From positions 12,953,430 through 13,017,429 of the forward strand of contig OZ025869.1 in NCBI GenBank assembly GCA_964019415.1: DNA of 64,000 nucleotides, read 5' to 3'. Source of the stretch: Ianthella basta. Taxonomy: Eukaryota > Porifera > Demospongiae > Verongiida > Ianthellidae. Below are positions 23,665-35,755 of this stretch, in pieces (the stretch's first letter is position 1; each line of letters starts with the position of its first letter). A program made the position numbers and the translations under genes. The notes beneath the pieces are model-generated. The model was not told the origin of the DNA and made no database searches. It saw only the letters and a list, made by a program, of their open reading frames with translations.

Positions 23665-25220
23665 TAGCGATTCCAAACCCATTCCCATTCCAAATTCCTC
23701 GCGTACCTTTGAACCAGGGGGGTCGGTCAAGGTCACGTGTGTCCGCAAAATGGCCGACGCGGCTGCTCTTTACTGTGTATTTTACCTATACTAGCAAAGA
23801 GCAGACATATTTCGAGAAACACATCGCATCGCTTGTTTCTTTGCTTCTGAGCACACAGTTGGACAAGGGCTATCAGAAAATTGACCCTTCCCCGCCCTTC
23901 CCCAGCATCTAGGTAGGTTTTGCGAGCATTTTCCAACACCGGTGTACGAGTGTTCGCTGCTGCTGGCTACGAGGCAGATGAAGCCTAATCTGGAGTACCG
24001 AGCAAGTGCTCCTGTGGAAGTGACTCCTTAGAAGCTGGTAACGAGTCTTCATTGGTCACTTCAGGACTGCAAGACTGATAGGTTACTCTGGTTGACTGCT
24101 TCTGCAATGGGAGTGCAATCGGCAGCCACGTCCTTGCAATCGTCTTGGTTCTGTACACGATTTGTCACATTCGATAGCAGGGATGCTAGAAATGGCTTAA
24201 GCGTGCTGGCAATCCTCAGGAAACGCTGCGATAACTTGCAAAACTAAATCGTGAAAGCCGTCAATTAAGCCCAATCCACCGTATGGCTCCTTGGCTACGT
24301 ACGTACGGGTCATACCAGGGGCGCGAATGCAGTACAATGCCCTGCCATGGCTCAGGGTATGCACATTCGGCCTTGGAGCACGGTCAGCTAACATATGGAT
24401 ACGCGATTGAAATGTCAGGAATGCAATTATTGAGGTGCTGGTATTGCGCAATCCCAGGACTTGTCCGACCCCCCTTGCCTTTGAACGACATGGCGCGTAT
24501 ATAAACAAAATGGCACCCTCTACCGTGTTCACGCGAAGCGTTTCCACAGACGAGAAGCAATCTTCGTGACTTTTTGAAGGTTCCCAAGTGTAAAAGACAG
24601 ATGAAGGCTTGCAAAACTCATTGAAGCTAGTTTGTAGCGTTTACCTCGTAGTTTGTGTCTGCGATTAAAGGAGAAAACTGCATTTTTCTTAGTAGCTGGA
24701 GCTGCAACACACTAGCTTCATTCAGATATTATTTGCCCAACTCCTGAGGAGTAGACATGATGTAGTTGTTCGGCCATCTAGCTCACTTCTGCTTGTGGAA
24801 ACGAGTTTGAAGCTATGGTACTGGTCCTACATTTAGGCTGTGGCGGTCCCAAACCGATTCCTATTCGTTCCATTCCAACTTCAAGTACAGACTAGTAAAA
24901 CGGCACTTCAATGCAACTCACTGTATGCGCGCGCAGTATATGTATTGCTATATATGACGTTTGCATATAATTATTGAGCAGTCTAGTGGGATGCACTACC
25001 AGCTCAATTCATATTGTTTTCATAGCATGAAGCTTCCACTTGCAGAGCAACGAGTCCCATGCAATTTCATGTTTGCAGCCACAATGGAACCAACTCCTAG
25101 GAAGCTTGCCTCACATTTTACAGTATTAGCTAGCTAGTACTTCCAGCAATTTATGTCGCTATGGAAATAGCTATATTGAATTGTGAATGCTAGCTCAGTT
25201 ACTGCAAGCAGTAAGCATGT

Positions 25221-25241
25221 GGGTGGGGGGAGGGGAGGGGG
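25221..25241 (+). other. G-quadruplex-forming motif, copy 1
   Basis: Four G runs (3, 6, 4 and 5) separated by single bases within 21 nt fit the usual G-quadruplex pattern. No gene context explains it. Confidence 0.6.
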
Positions 25242-26688
25242 TAGCTATATGGGTGTATATGCGTAGCTATTTATGTTTTCAGTTTGGTAGCTATCGAAGG
25301 CTTCTTTTGTACTTTGATATTGCCTGAGGAACAGAAGGTGTAATATTCCAAACATTTGCCGGGAGCATGCCCCACCTCCCAGGATGGGGTAAGCCAATGC
25401 TTTAATTTATTGCTTTGCTTTAAATTTTTTTTGCACATTATTACTTCTGCCAGACCAATGCTAGGTATATCACGACACCCCTGCATGCCCAGCAATTAAC
25501 TTTTTCTGACATGTACTTCTTACCCAGTCAACCCTGCAACTCTACAAGTGGCCCTAGCCTGAACAGCATTCTGCTGGCAGAGTTGGCCATGCATGCAGCT
25601 CAGATCATGCAATACATTGTCATTATTATGAATTGTATAATCAGTACTACTGTGCCATTATAAAATAGAACTTTGTAGGATCTCTTGTACGCAAGCTTCA
25701 TATACATCTATTGTGATGGTGTATCATCACAGTATGCATCAATATTCTTATTCTTACGGAGACTGATTCTGCAAAAGTGCATTACTGCCCAGCTAGATCC
25801 TCTAAGTCTTGGAGGATCTATGCAAGGCAGAGACAAAGTAGATTCAAGTGAAACTACTAAACCATCATTCACTTCTGTGGCACAGTCTATGAAACAATTC
25901 GTTGCGTCATGTTGAGAGCTTCAATTTGAGCCATAACACGTCCGAATCCGTCCAAAAACGGCCAAGATACGGTGTTACGAGGGCGCAGCTCGTGAGCCAC
26001 GAGTTCGGCACGTGTTTCCCACGTGTTTCCACAGGAAGTGTATGCTTTCTTACACGGTTGTTTCGAGGCGGCAGCTTAGTTTTCCGAATGGAAAAATTGG
26101 GAATGGGAATGGGAATACGTCAACAATTCTATGATTTAACTGCGCATGCCTTATCCCTACGCCATCGCCACTGCAAGGAGGATGAAACTTTGCTTCTGAA
26201 TAGCTCTCACCCAGTGAAGGTAGGTTGTACTTTGAAAATTGTGGATTATGGTTTTCCGTTTTGAAAATAGTGAGTTAGCCAGCAAGGTTTAAACGGCTCA
26301 AAGCATATTACTCTGGGTTTCACGCCAGTGAGCTAGCGTGATAGCCAAGTGACTGTAGAACTAGGTGAATTCGCTGCACACTAAACTTTTTGCATAGTAC
26401 GCGTTTGTAATGTCCCATGTTCTGCCATTTGCAATTGCATTTGCCATACACAATTGTTATTATTCATTTATGGCATTCCTGGAAGAAACTAGGAATCTTC
26501 CAAAAGGTGATTTAACTGGCCTTTGCTTCTTCAATCATTTCCCTTGCTTTTCAGCGGTTTTGCTATTTCAAGCTATTGATGTTGCAGGTTGGCACATGAT
26601 TGTAATAAAAAATAACATGTGTAGCTAATTGCGACCTTTTACTTAATATCACTGTGTGTGTGTGTGTGTGTACAGATGGCACCCCTAT

Positions 26689-26759
26689 ACTTCCAGCACA
26701 CCTGATGATGGCCTGGAATTGGCCGAAACATACCTATGGTGTGCCGTGTGCATTGAAGT
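26689..26759 (+). ncRNA. Degenerate hammerhead-ribozyme-like fold, copy 1
   Basis: The 71 nt fit a type I hammerhead. The outer stem is ACUUC/GAAGU and inner stem I is GCACAC/GUGUGC, followed by core CUGAUGA (26702-26708). Stem II is GGCC/GGCC, then GAAA (26725-26728), then stem III CAUACC/GGUGUG with a UAU loop. Two departures suggest low or no activity: an extra U before stem II, and CC (26744-26745) where U-H is expected at the cleavage site, giving an A-C mismatch at 15.1-16.1. Similar ribozymes are known in animal Penelope-like elements and retrozymes. No such element is recognised nearby. Confidence 0.45.
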
Positions 26760-27240
26760 AGCAGTGGTTATATGTATATTTGCAGTAGCAGTGCCTATAT
26801 GATTGTTTGTGTCCTGGTACAGCCTGCACTTGAAAGGGGAATAATACACACAGTTGTTGCTTTGCTATAATTATAAGAATTATTTGATGTCATAATCGCA
26901 AACATGCACTTTCCACTTCAAAACCAGCAATAATATTTGAATACCAGGCATTTGACCTTATAATAGCTTCCCTTTTGATTCCTCTTTTTCTTTTATATTA
27001 TAGTCACTGCAATAATTATTGTTTGCACTATTGTAATTAGAGTGCATTTATGTTGCATGTGTGTGTAATTGTTATCATCTCATTACGTTCAAATTTTGCA
27101 CGAAAATCTAGCTAAAGAGTATATTACACATAAAGCTATGTATGTGTGGTATCTGCCATATTAAGTGATATTATAATTGCATGTGATCATGACTTATAAC
27201 GTGTATCGCCAAACATAATGCATTGGCGTTGTGTTTGCAA

Positions 27241-27276
27241 GTGTGTGTGCATGTGTTTGTGCATGTGCGTGTGTGT
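27241..27276. repeat. GT-rich minisatellite, short allele
   Basis: A GTGTGTGCATGTGTTTGTGC-type unit is present once here and duplicated (28 bp longer) in block 3 at 54898. Confidence 0.7.
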
Positions 27277-27425
27277 TCACATATGCATGCATGGGTGTGG
27301 ATATATGAGAGTGCATGCAAGAGTGACACATGCAAGTACACGTAGTATGTCAGCTGCAGGACCGGAGGGCAAAGGGCTATGCTACCTGGAAAGCTGCTGT
27401 AGAACGGGGCTAGGCAGGCTATCAT

Positions 27426-27725
27426 TTAATGATTGATAAAGAAGGTAGGGTTCCATCGTACTTCTGCAGCCAGCATTCTAAATTCTATCAACATTAGCAT
27501 AATGAGAAAGAAGATGCATGGAATCAGCTGCTGGTCCTCAAATGGAAAATTATCCATGGCACCCACACACAGATGCATATGCACAATGCTGTGCATGTTG
27601 AGACAGACACCCTCACATCCAGTACCACCCATGCACTTCACCATTTCACCTAACTCTAGCTCCAATCTGTTGCATTGTTCCATCCATATGTCTTCCAAAT
27701 ACCAGGTACCTTCAAAAAGGACCAC
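27426..27725 (-). pseudogene. Possible decayed transposase fragment (DUF4218-like), copy 1
   Basis: A 99-codon minus-strand frame contains CLNMHSIVHM followed by NFPFED. The order N-x-H-x3-H ... F-x-FE is reminiscent of the DUF4218 segment found with CACTA/EnSpm-type transposases. The usual spacing between the two parts is about six residues longer, so this would be a damaged copy. CACTA elements do not make 8-bp duplications, so it would be unrelated to the surrounding hAT-like ends. This is a weak call; it could be an unrelated open frame. Confidence 0.25.
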
Positions 27726-27784
27726 AAGATATAAGGCCCTGATGTCACTGAGTGGGGCGTCCCCACTACAGTTTGTCCCCCAGT

Positions 27785-27808
27785 ACAGTATTCACTAGTG
27801 AATACTGT
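27785..27808. repeat. Perfect 24-bp palindrome, copy 1
   Basis: Each half is the reverse complement of the other, around the centre ACTAGT. A 7-bp stem hairpin (AGTGGGG/CCCCACT) lies 18 bp to its left at 27751-27767. These may be fused ends of an older inverted-repeat element. Confidence 0.7.
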
Positions 27809-28149
27809 CCCATGGCCCTTACTCTGTGCAACAGTCACATGCAACTGGACGAATGACACCAATCACTTTGATTGATCAGGCATATGCATTCCAAATAGTT
27901 CATGTGTAAACATGAGATAACTGCTTGTGGGGTCCAATACCAACATTATAATTTTACGGCAAAGCAAAGTTACTGATTTCCATTCTCTCTCCAATTTGCT
28001 GCAGGTTATGCTCATATGTCAACAAATATGTAGCTGTAGAGGGTTCAGTTTCAGCCTTTGTCTCACCAGATACAGAAGGAATCTCAACTAAACCGTGCAC
28101 AGACATCGAATTGATACCAGGCGTATGTGCATTAGTCTAACAGCTAGCT

Positions 28150-28598
28150 AAGCCTGCTTCGTACATTCTCTTGACAGCAAGAAAATGGCTATCACTGGCG
28201 ACACTTAATCGCCCAATAGCGCACTTCTGCCAGTTTTCCAGCCATTGTCCTGTGTATCGAAGGAAAGTCAAGGTAGTGCACATCGTTGTCCTGTATAGCT
28301 TGTTCTACTGCCCGGTTCGTACTTCGCGCTTCGAACAACTTTATTACAACTGTACCCCGCCATACTATAGCATAGGATTATAGTATGGCGACGTACAGTG
28401 CTAGTAAAGTTGTTCAAAGCTTGAAGTACGAGCCGGGCAGTAGAACAAGCTACACAGGACAATGTTCTGCACTACTTTAACTTACCTTCGATACCCAGTG
28501 CACCGGCTGGAAAACTGGGAGAAGTGTGCTATTGGGCGATTATTTGCCACAAGTTAAAGCCATTATCTTGCTGCCTAGACAACACAAGGCAAGCTTAT
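28150..28598. repeat. Imperfect foldback palindrome of about 450 bp, copy 1
   Basis: Two arms of about 220 nt pair around a 9-nt loop (28370-28378). Matching landmarks are GCCATACTATA and TATAGTATGGC at the centre, TTGTTCTACTGCCCGG against CCGGGCAGTAGAACAA, and AATCGCCCAATAGC against GCTATTGGGCGATT. This is the form of a foldback or MITE-like element and could give hairpin RNA if transcribed. Confidence 0.8.
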
Positions 28599-28969
28599 TG
28601 GACTATAGCACACTCGCCTGTTATCTGTTCTACGTACTTTCCAAGTTAATTGCCCCTTGTTCAAGTGTAGGAAGAGAAAAAGGCTAAAACATCTTGAAAG
28701 TCCATTTACTCGAGAATCACCAATTACCTCGTTCTGGTTTCCAAACCAAACTAAGTTGCCGCCATTTGTATTATGCGAAACAGCCGTGCTTAAGTCAAAG
28801 GCGGTACAACAAAAACGTCATTCTTCCGGTTAAATGGAGTGCGGAGTGTGGCTTAACCTTAACCAATTTCGATGGGATAAAGACCGTTGTACTCCTAAAG
28901 AAACGTACTGTGCAGTAATACGGTGAATGAGTGCAAGTCGAACAGTTTGAAATCTGGATTGGAATCGCT

Positions 28970-30664
28970 ACATAAGACCATACACCAAGCCACCTGGTAC
29001 CCACCGAATGCAAGAGCCAAGCCTAGTCTAAAAGACTATGTGTTGGTGAAGCGCAGACTGAGACCTTCGGTGATGGACACCAGGGTTTTCAGAGGGGCAG
29101 ATCTAGACACCGATCACCGCTTGGTGGTAGTAACCTTACGCCTCAAACTAGATAAGAAGTCAAACCAAAGGAAGGGAAAGCGATTTGAAACAGCACTGCT
29201 CGGGAAGACAGATAGAAGGATGGCGTATGTGGAGGCTCTAAGGGAGGCCTTTGATAAAAGAAGACAACAAGGCAGTGTTGAAGAGAGGTGGAGTGAACTA
29301 AAGGAAGCATTTGTGGGATCGGCAGAACAACATCTAAAAAGGAGGCGTATGGCAAAGAAGAAGTGGATCTCCGATGACACTCTTGAACTGGTTGAAACAA
29401 AGCGCATGGCATTTCGAAGATGGCAGGAACACTGCACAGATAAGAAGGAGTATCAGGCCATCTGCAAGAAAGTGAGACAAGCTTTGAAGGGTGATAAGGA
29501 GAAGTGGCTTGAAAATGAAATCACGGAGATGGAAGAGGACATCAGGCATCACAGACATGGAAACTTCTTTAAAAAGATGAGAAAGTTGACCAATAGCAGC
29601 ATACTACCTACAAACACGATCTTGGATGAGGAGGGCCAGACTCTTAAGAGACCTGAAGAGAAACTTGCCAGATGGTAAAGGCACTTTGAGAAAGTGCTCA
29701 ATGTCCGGAACGAAGTAGCAGAGGAGGTAGTATCAGAGCTGGAAAACCGGTCACATGGAGAGACACCCGAAGTGACACGAGAAGAAGTGAAGAAAGCAGT
29801 GTGGAAGTTACGCAATGGCAAAGCAGCAGGACAGGATGAATCTGAAGCTGAGCTACTGAAGAAAGGGGGAGAGGCAGCTATTGATTGGCTCACAGAGGTG
29901 GTACAGCAGGTATGGAAATCTGGGAAGGTACCACAAGAGTGGAAAGATGCCATATTGATCCCTGTCCACAAGAAACGAGCAAGAAATGATTGTGACAACT
30001 ACCCTGGAATAGCGCTCCTAAGTATCCCTGGTAAGGTGCTGGCCCTAATCCTACTAGAAAGAATGCAAGTGATAGTGGAACCACAACTAATGGAAGCACA
30101 GTGTGGATTTCGGAAAGTAAGGAGCACGGTGGACCAGATCTGGCTGACGCGACAAGTAGTTGAGAAGGCAACGGAATACCACACTACAGTGTACTTATGT
30201 TTCGTGGACCTCATCAAAGCCTACGACTCAGTGGACCGTGCAGCCTTGATAGCGGTACTGAGATCGTATGGGTCCCCAACCAGCTGGTAAACCTAGTAGG
30301 AGAACTGTACACTGAAACCAAATGCTGTGTGCGAACAGCAGAGGGCACCTCAGAGGCTTTCGAAGTTAAGACTGGAGTGAGACAAGGATGCATCCTGTCT
30401 CCCCTCCTGTTCAATTGCTTCCTAGATCGAATTGTGAAAGGGGTTATGTCAGTGCTTGGAGGAGGTGTACATATGGAGTATTCCACTGAGGGAGGACTCT
30501 TCCTGTCTTATCGAGATAAGACTCCTGCCTCAGCCCACATCCAAGATGCCAGGTACGCAGATGACATGGCTCTCATTGCAGAGTCCAGGAGTGAGCTACA
30601 GCACATGTTAACAGTCCTGGATGAAGCATGTGAGCGGTGGGGAATGCGTATCAGTGTGGAAAAG
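28970..30664 (+). pseudogene. LINE endonuclease end and reverse transcriptase, copy 1
   Basis: It continues the endonuclease frame through ATWYPP and the D-x-DH motif (LDTDHRLVVV), then a basic linker (KKKWISDDTLELVETKR), then reverse-transcriptase motifs in order: NYPGIALLS, CGFRKVRSTVDQ, motif A CFVDLIKAYDSVD, motif B GVRQGCILSPLLFN and motif C YADD. Two lesions break it: an in-frame TAA at 29676 and a lost G in the GGG at 30270-30272. Everything after MRISVEKT is absent. The active-site residues are present but the protein cannot be made intact. Confidence 0.85.
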
Positions 30665-30668
30665 ACAC

Positions 30669-30746
<78 letters not shown>

Positions 30747-30750
30747 ACAC
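30665..30750. repeat. (CA)n tract right of composite insert, block 2
   Basis: About 86 bp, the shortest tract. It begins with two TACA interruptions and carries the B-type CAAACA near its right end. Confidence 0.95.
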
Positions 30751-31864
30751 GGGTACACAGAAGTATGCACACATACATTCACATAATCCATATTTCCCCA
30801 ACGTACCACTCCACGAATAATCTCCAGTGAGATGAGAAGCTGCTTTGAAAGTTGTAGCTTTTTCTTCCATTCTTGAAGAAATTCTAGTATATTATCTCTA
30901 AATCTTCTCCATGACAAAGATTGGACTTATAGTCTGTGTTCACAGTAAACTCCAATATGCAACCTGCATAAGTAATTCATGGGGGTAAGAAGGCATCTTA
31001 CGTATGCACAGTGGTGAAATGGATTAATTCACAATGGAGTTAAAACTCTGAGGAGCTATGTTAAAAGTATTTGTAAATGTGATTTTTTCCTAGCTACCTT
31101 CTTCGGGAAGATTCGTTACACCCAGACATCAACAAACACTGGGAATGATTAAGGTATATACCAATATCCTGGCAAGTCAATTTTAAGCTGTAGAGTGGTA
31201 AGAATTCCCCTGCTATGACACAGAGACTCTTGTCAAGGATTGGCTATTGAGCTGGTTACTCGTAGCAAGGCTGCAATGGATCATGCAAAACATTGTTATT
31301 CCCATCCCTATTTGGATAGCTTCCCTTCCGTAGTCTTTAGTTTATCAGCTGCATGGTGAAGGGCCATGTGGCTGAAACATCCTCATCTATTGCAGTCCTG
31401 ATACGTGTAAACCAACTCGAAAGTCTATCACTCTATCCGTGGCAATTCTCCTTGTGTCTGCAGTAGAGAGGCCGTGGCTACCTTAACTAAGTGTATGGGT
31501 GACTGGCACTTGAGCAAAATACCACAAGTAACTGCTCAACCACAAATGCCTACCTACAGGCTAGGGTGTTTGCATGCAAATGCATTCTGTAGCTATAGAT
31601 ACAAGTTGTACAGGGTAACACTTTCCAGAAGAAGACCAGTTAAGGTAGGCACCCCCTTGCCGAAATGTTGCTGGTGGACTGTGTTTTCGATGGGGAGCAT
31701 TTTCTGCATGACATTCATATACGTATGGTTTCGTGTGGAAACGCTCGTTCTTGGTAATTAGCTACGTAAGTGCAGACAACAGGAATGATATTTTTCGATA
31801 TAAGTGAGTCAGTGCAGCACTGCAGCAGCTATATACTATCTAGCTGTATTGTGCTTACACTTAC

Positions 31865-32027
31865 CCACATCATGAAGGTGGTTTAAAGTTTGAAGCTTAA
31901 GTTTCTTGCATTCCTTCCAAAAGTAGCCGAAGAGCATCCAGCGCACTTCTTCTCCGACGTCCCGCTGCAGCAGCTGGTGAATTCTTTTCATAGTGACAGG
32001 TCGCGCTCTTAGTTCTCCGTTGTACAT
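31865..32027 (-). CDS. Exon N (unit D, block 2)
   Basis: Open and closest to the consensus of all copies (QLLQRDVGEEVRWMLFGYFW), with a consensus G|GTAAGT donor. Confidence 0.4.
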
Positions 32028-32760
32028 GATACTCCAGGTGGCTGCCTTTGTTCAGCTCATCTCCAGTTATTAGTTATAGGGGCTTGCCGGGAAAAGATGC
32101 ATGCAGGATCGCGCCTCTGCGCCATATTTCGTTGCAGTCAGGTGACAGTAATGTTATTGCCATATACAGCTAAGGGTGTGGTCCTATGTATAATACATGA
32201 TGTGAGGTACAGTGCGGCTACAACCTAAGACGGCTATGAAGGAATTTGGTGCATGCAACATGATATTTTAAGAGTGCATGTAAACATCACTTCAGTAACA
32301 CTAAAATAAATAGATCCATTGGGTCAGTGCATGCATTCAAGTAAGTTTAGCTACTTCCACTATTAGCTGGTTAGCTAGCTAGCTAGCTATCTGTGAGTGA
32401 TAGCTATGAAATGCAATGTTGAATTGGGTACCACAAGCAGCCCCACACCCCCGCACAACGTACACAAGTGAAGTCGCTGTGTGAGGGCCAAGCTGCAGGC
32501 TCCTAACTAGGGAGAATATCCCCCTGTAGCCATGGTACTGTGGGGGTCTGGCCAAAGATAATCGATGGTCTGGCAAAGACAGTCATTTAGTGCTTTTGAA
32601 CAAAATTGCAATAACTATAACCTAGACAGCACATGTTTCTAGCTAATGTTCAATAGTATACCAATACACTAGCACCTAGCCGTCTAACACAGCTATAGCT
32701 ACCTATTATCTAGCTAGCCAACTAAAGGGTACTAGGCTACTGGTGTCTGAAGAGCATAGC

Positions 32761-33153
32761 CTAAAGTTCCTCGATGTCAGTGGCCTTCCTAGCACTCTTC
32801 AAGTATGGCTCGCTCTCCACCCTCACTTTCTTTCCGTTCTCGTAAGCACGCTTGGCAATTTCTTTCAGCTCAGCATATCTGTCGCCAACTATATTGCTGT
32901 ACAGTTTGAACACGTGCGGTCTGCCCTGTTCATCAACCAGTTTAAACGTCGCTGCTGGTAAACCCTCACCTATGCTTTCATCATTGTCATCATACTCCGT
33001 AATGGTACCAACAACGCTCTCTGGCTGAGCCGCCATTTCTGATTCTTGCAAAAATGGCTTCTCCCCGTGGCTAAATATCACTCGCGCTAGATGTTTCTGG
33101 TCATCACCCAGGGTCTGCTCGTCTGACACCACGAGGAACGCGGTGCGCTTCAT
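32761..33153 (-). CDS. ORF-K (unit D, block 2)
   Basis: 130 codons with YLKSARKATD near the end, and the same 1-nt deletion that ends the A and B copies early. Confidence 0.6.
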   Translation of the reverse strand: MKRTAFLVVSDEQTLGDDQKHLARVIFSHGEKPFLQESEMAAQPESVVGTITEYDDNDESIGEGLPAATFKLVDEQGRPHVFKLYSNIVGDRYAELKEIAKRAYENGKKVRVESEPYLKSARKATDIEEL

Positions 33154-33549
33154 AATCGCACGTGGGCCGACGCGTCTCGTGCATGCACGTAGGCATAATG
33201 ATAAATAATTTTGTCTTGATGAAAAATTACAGTGTGCATGTCAATATGCCCCACTCTGTAGCTACGTGGTGTATACGTTGTTAAAATTGCTCACTGTAAG
33301 AATGACTGATTGACCCTGATCATGATAAAGAGACACGTATACCTTACACATGACATAGACAAATTATGCATAACATTCAAAGCAAATACTCATGAACGTG
33401 TATTCAAAAACAGTGTAAGCATAATTGTATTTACATCAAAGGTAAACATGCCAATAAGAAACTATGTACTTGAGAAAGCACACAACTATTACTGAAAGTT
33501 GCTATAGCTGAGTCAGTGGCAAGGAGACAACATAAATAGGTTATTTGAA

Positions 33550-33858
33550 TCAAATCATGGCTGACATTTGTCTACATGGAACTAAATGGAATCGAAACTC
33601 TCTAATCTGTCCCCTCCTGAACACCACCTTGCAGTAGGGACAGGTCAAGTTGGGGTCCAGGGGCCATTCCTGGTCATTGGCCTGTACTGGGGCAGCTACT
33701 GCACCAATGTCAACTTCCTTATAGCGACGGCCTTCACGCTGTATTTCTGTTCGCATGCCTTCACCAATGTACCACTCCACGAATAATCTCCAGTGAGATT
33801 CAAACTGTTTTTGGAAGTTGTAGACTTTTCTTTCATTTCTGAAGAAATTCTTAGACTG
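33550..33858 (-). CDS. Gene Z terminal exon (unit D, block 2)
   Basis: Complete copy with all four ligands. It has VQANDQ and LDPN in place of VQVDDQ and LDHN, changes shared with the C and E types. Confidence 0.5.
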   Translation of the reverse strand, partial: QSKNFFRNERKVYNFQKQFESHWRLFVEWYIGEGMRTEIQREGRRYKEVDIGAVAAPVQANDQEWPLDPNLTCPYCKVVFRRGQIREFRFHLVPCRQMSAMI

Positions 33859-34477
33859 CTAGATTATCTCTAAATCTTTTCCATGACAAAGATTGGACTT
33901 ATAGTCTGTGGTCACAGTAAATTCCAATGCAACCTGCGTAAGTAATTCATGGGTGTAAGAAGACATCTTACGTATGCACAGTAGTTCAATAGATTCACAA
34001 TAGAAGTTATGCTCTGATAAGCTATGTACACCCTGTTTACCCTGTAAAATTATTATGCATGCATGTGCAAACACAGTAGCACCTGTCTACTGATGACACT
34101 GCCTAAGCCCCGGCCTACAAAGATGTGTGTACAAGCTACCTCTTCAACTTGGACACCTCTAGCTCTAATGAGGGCAGCACCTACTGACCCAGCTATGTTG
34201 AGAAAACTTCGTCTGAAATAAGGACACCTCTCTAATGAGGGCAGCACCACTATCCCAGCTAAGTAGTGATGCGTACAAAGCTACATAACTCTGATTCCAC
34301 AATAGTGCCCAAATGTGTTCAGAATATGCCACGAGATGTGTAACAATTTGCATGACTGGACTTGCATGTGTCTACTGTACAGGTGTGTGATGCTTTACAA
34401 AGCCTTTCCCGCTCAGAAAGTGTAGCCATGCTGATAGTAAGTACATGGGGATACTTCAATACCATTGCATGCCCTTG

Positions 34478-34572
34478 CACAAACACCCACCCACCCACAC
34501 ACACACACACACAAGCACAAGCACGCACACACACACACACACACACACACAAGCACACACACACACACACAC

Positions 34573-34638
<66 letters not shown>
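34478..34638. repeat. (CA)n microsatellite, unit D block 2
   Basis: About 161 bp. The left end reads GCACAAACACCC, differing from all other units. Confidence 0.95.
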
Positions 34639-34640
<2 letters not shown>

Positions 34641-35755
34641 GTACACAGAAGTATGTACACATACATTCACATAATCCATATTTCCCCAACGTACCACTCC
34701 ACGAATAATCTCCAGTGAGATGCGAAGCTGCTTTGGAAGTTGTAGCCTTTTCTTCCATTCTTGAAGAAATTCTAGTAGATTATCTCTAAATCCTCTCCAT
34801 GACAAAGATTGGACTTATAGTCTGTGTTCACAGTAAACTCCAATATGCAACCTGCATAAGTAATTCATGGGGGTAAGAAGGCATCTTACGTATGCACAGT
34901 GGTGAAATGGATTAATTCACAATGGAGTTAAAACTCTGAGGAGCTATGTTAAAAGTATTTGTAAATGTGATTTTTTCCTAGCTACCTTCTTCGGGAAGAT
35001 TCGTTACACCCAGACATCAACAAACACTGGGAATGATTAAGGTATATACCAAAATCCTGGCAAGTCAATTTTAAGCTGTAGAGTGGTAAGAATTCTCCCC
35101 CTATGACACAGAGACTCATTGTCAAGGATAGGCTTTTGAGCTGGTTACTCGTAGCAAGGCTGCAATGGATCATGCAAAACATTGTTATTCCCATCCCTAT
35201 TTGAATAGCTTCCCTTCCGTAGTCTTTAGTTGATCAGCTGCATGGTGAAGGGCCATGTGGCTGAAACATCCTCATCTATTGCAGTCCTGATACGTGTAAA
35301 CCAACTGAAAAGTCTATCACTCTATCCGTGGCAATTCTCCTTGTGTCTGCAGTAGACAGGCTGTGGCTACCTTAACTAAGTGTATGGGTGACTGGCACTT
35401 GAGCAAAATACCACAAGTAACTGCTCAACCACAAAATTAATGCCTACCTACAGGCTAGGGTGTTTGCATGCAAATGCATTCTGTAGCTAGATACAAGTTT
35501 TACAAGGTGACACTTTCCAAACTGAGACCAGGTAAGGCAGGCACCCCCTTACCGAAATGTTGCTGGTGAACTGTGTTTTCGATGGGGAGCATTTTCTGCA
35601 TGACATTCATATACGTATGGTTTCGTGTGGAAACGTCGTTCTTGGTAATTAGCTACGTAAGTGCAGACAACAGGAATGATATTTTTCGATATAAGTGAAT
35701 CAGTGCAGCACTGCAGCAGCTATATACTATCTAGCTGTATTGTTCTTACACTTAC

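Larger units (their letters stand above)
23665..28969. mobile_element. hAT-like non-autonomous DNA transposon, copy 1
   Basis: It starts TAGCGATTCCAAACCC and ends GGATTGGAATCGCT, so the termini are inverted repeats of about 12-14 bp. It is flanked by 8-bp direct repeats ACATAAGA (23657-23664 and 28970-28977). The terminal sequence resembles the hAT pattern YAGNGRTTCYCAACC, and 8-bp duplications are typical of that superfamily. No hAT transposase is recognisable in 5.3 kb, so it is non-autonomous or heavily decayed. ORFs inside, such as the minus-strand 116-codon frame at 24197-24547 and the plus-strand 120-codon frame at 25902-26264, match nothing I know. Confidence 0.7.
31570..35463. repeat. 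Tandem unit D, block 2
   Basis: 3,894 bp. D-type markers are Lys-Ser in ORF-K (YLKSARK) and AAAATAAATAG near 32304. Confidence 0.9.

Noticed and set aside
24197-24547. Minus-strand 116-codon frame in the hAT-like element
   Set aside because: No recognisable domain and no supporting context; kept only as a note in the element entry.
23676-26110. Possible second inverted-repeat element from ATTCCCATTCC at 23681 to GGAATGGGAATGGG near 26100
   Set aside because: The match is confined to a low-complexity GGAATG motif; no flanking duplication was seen.
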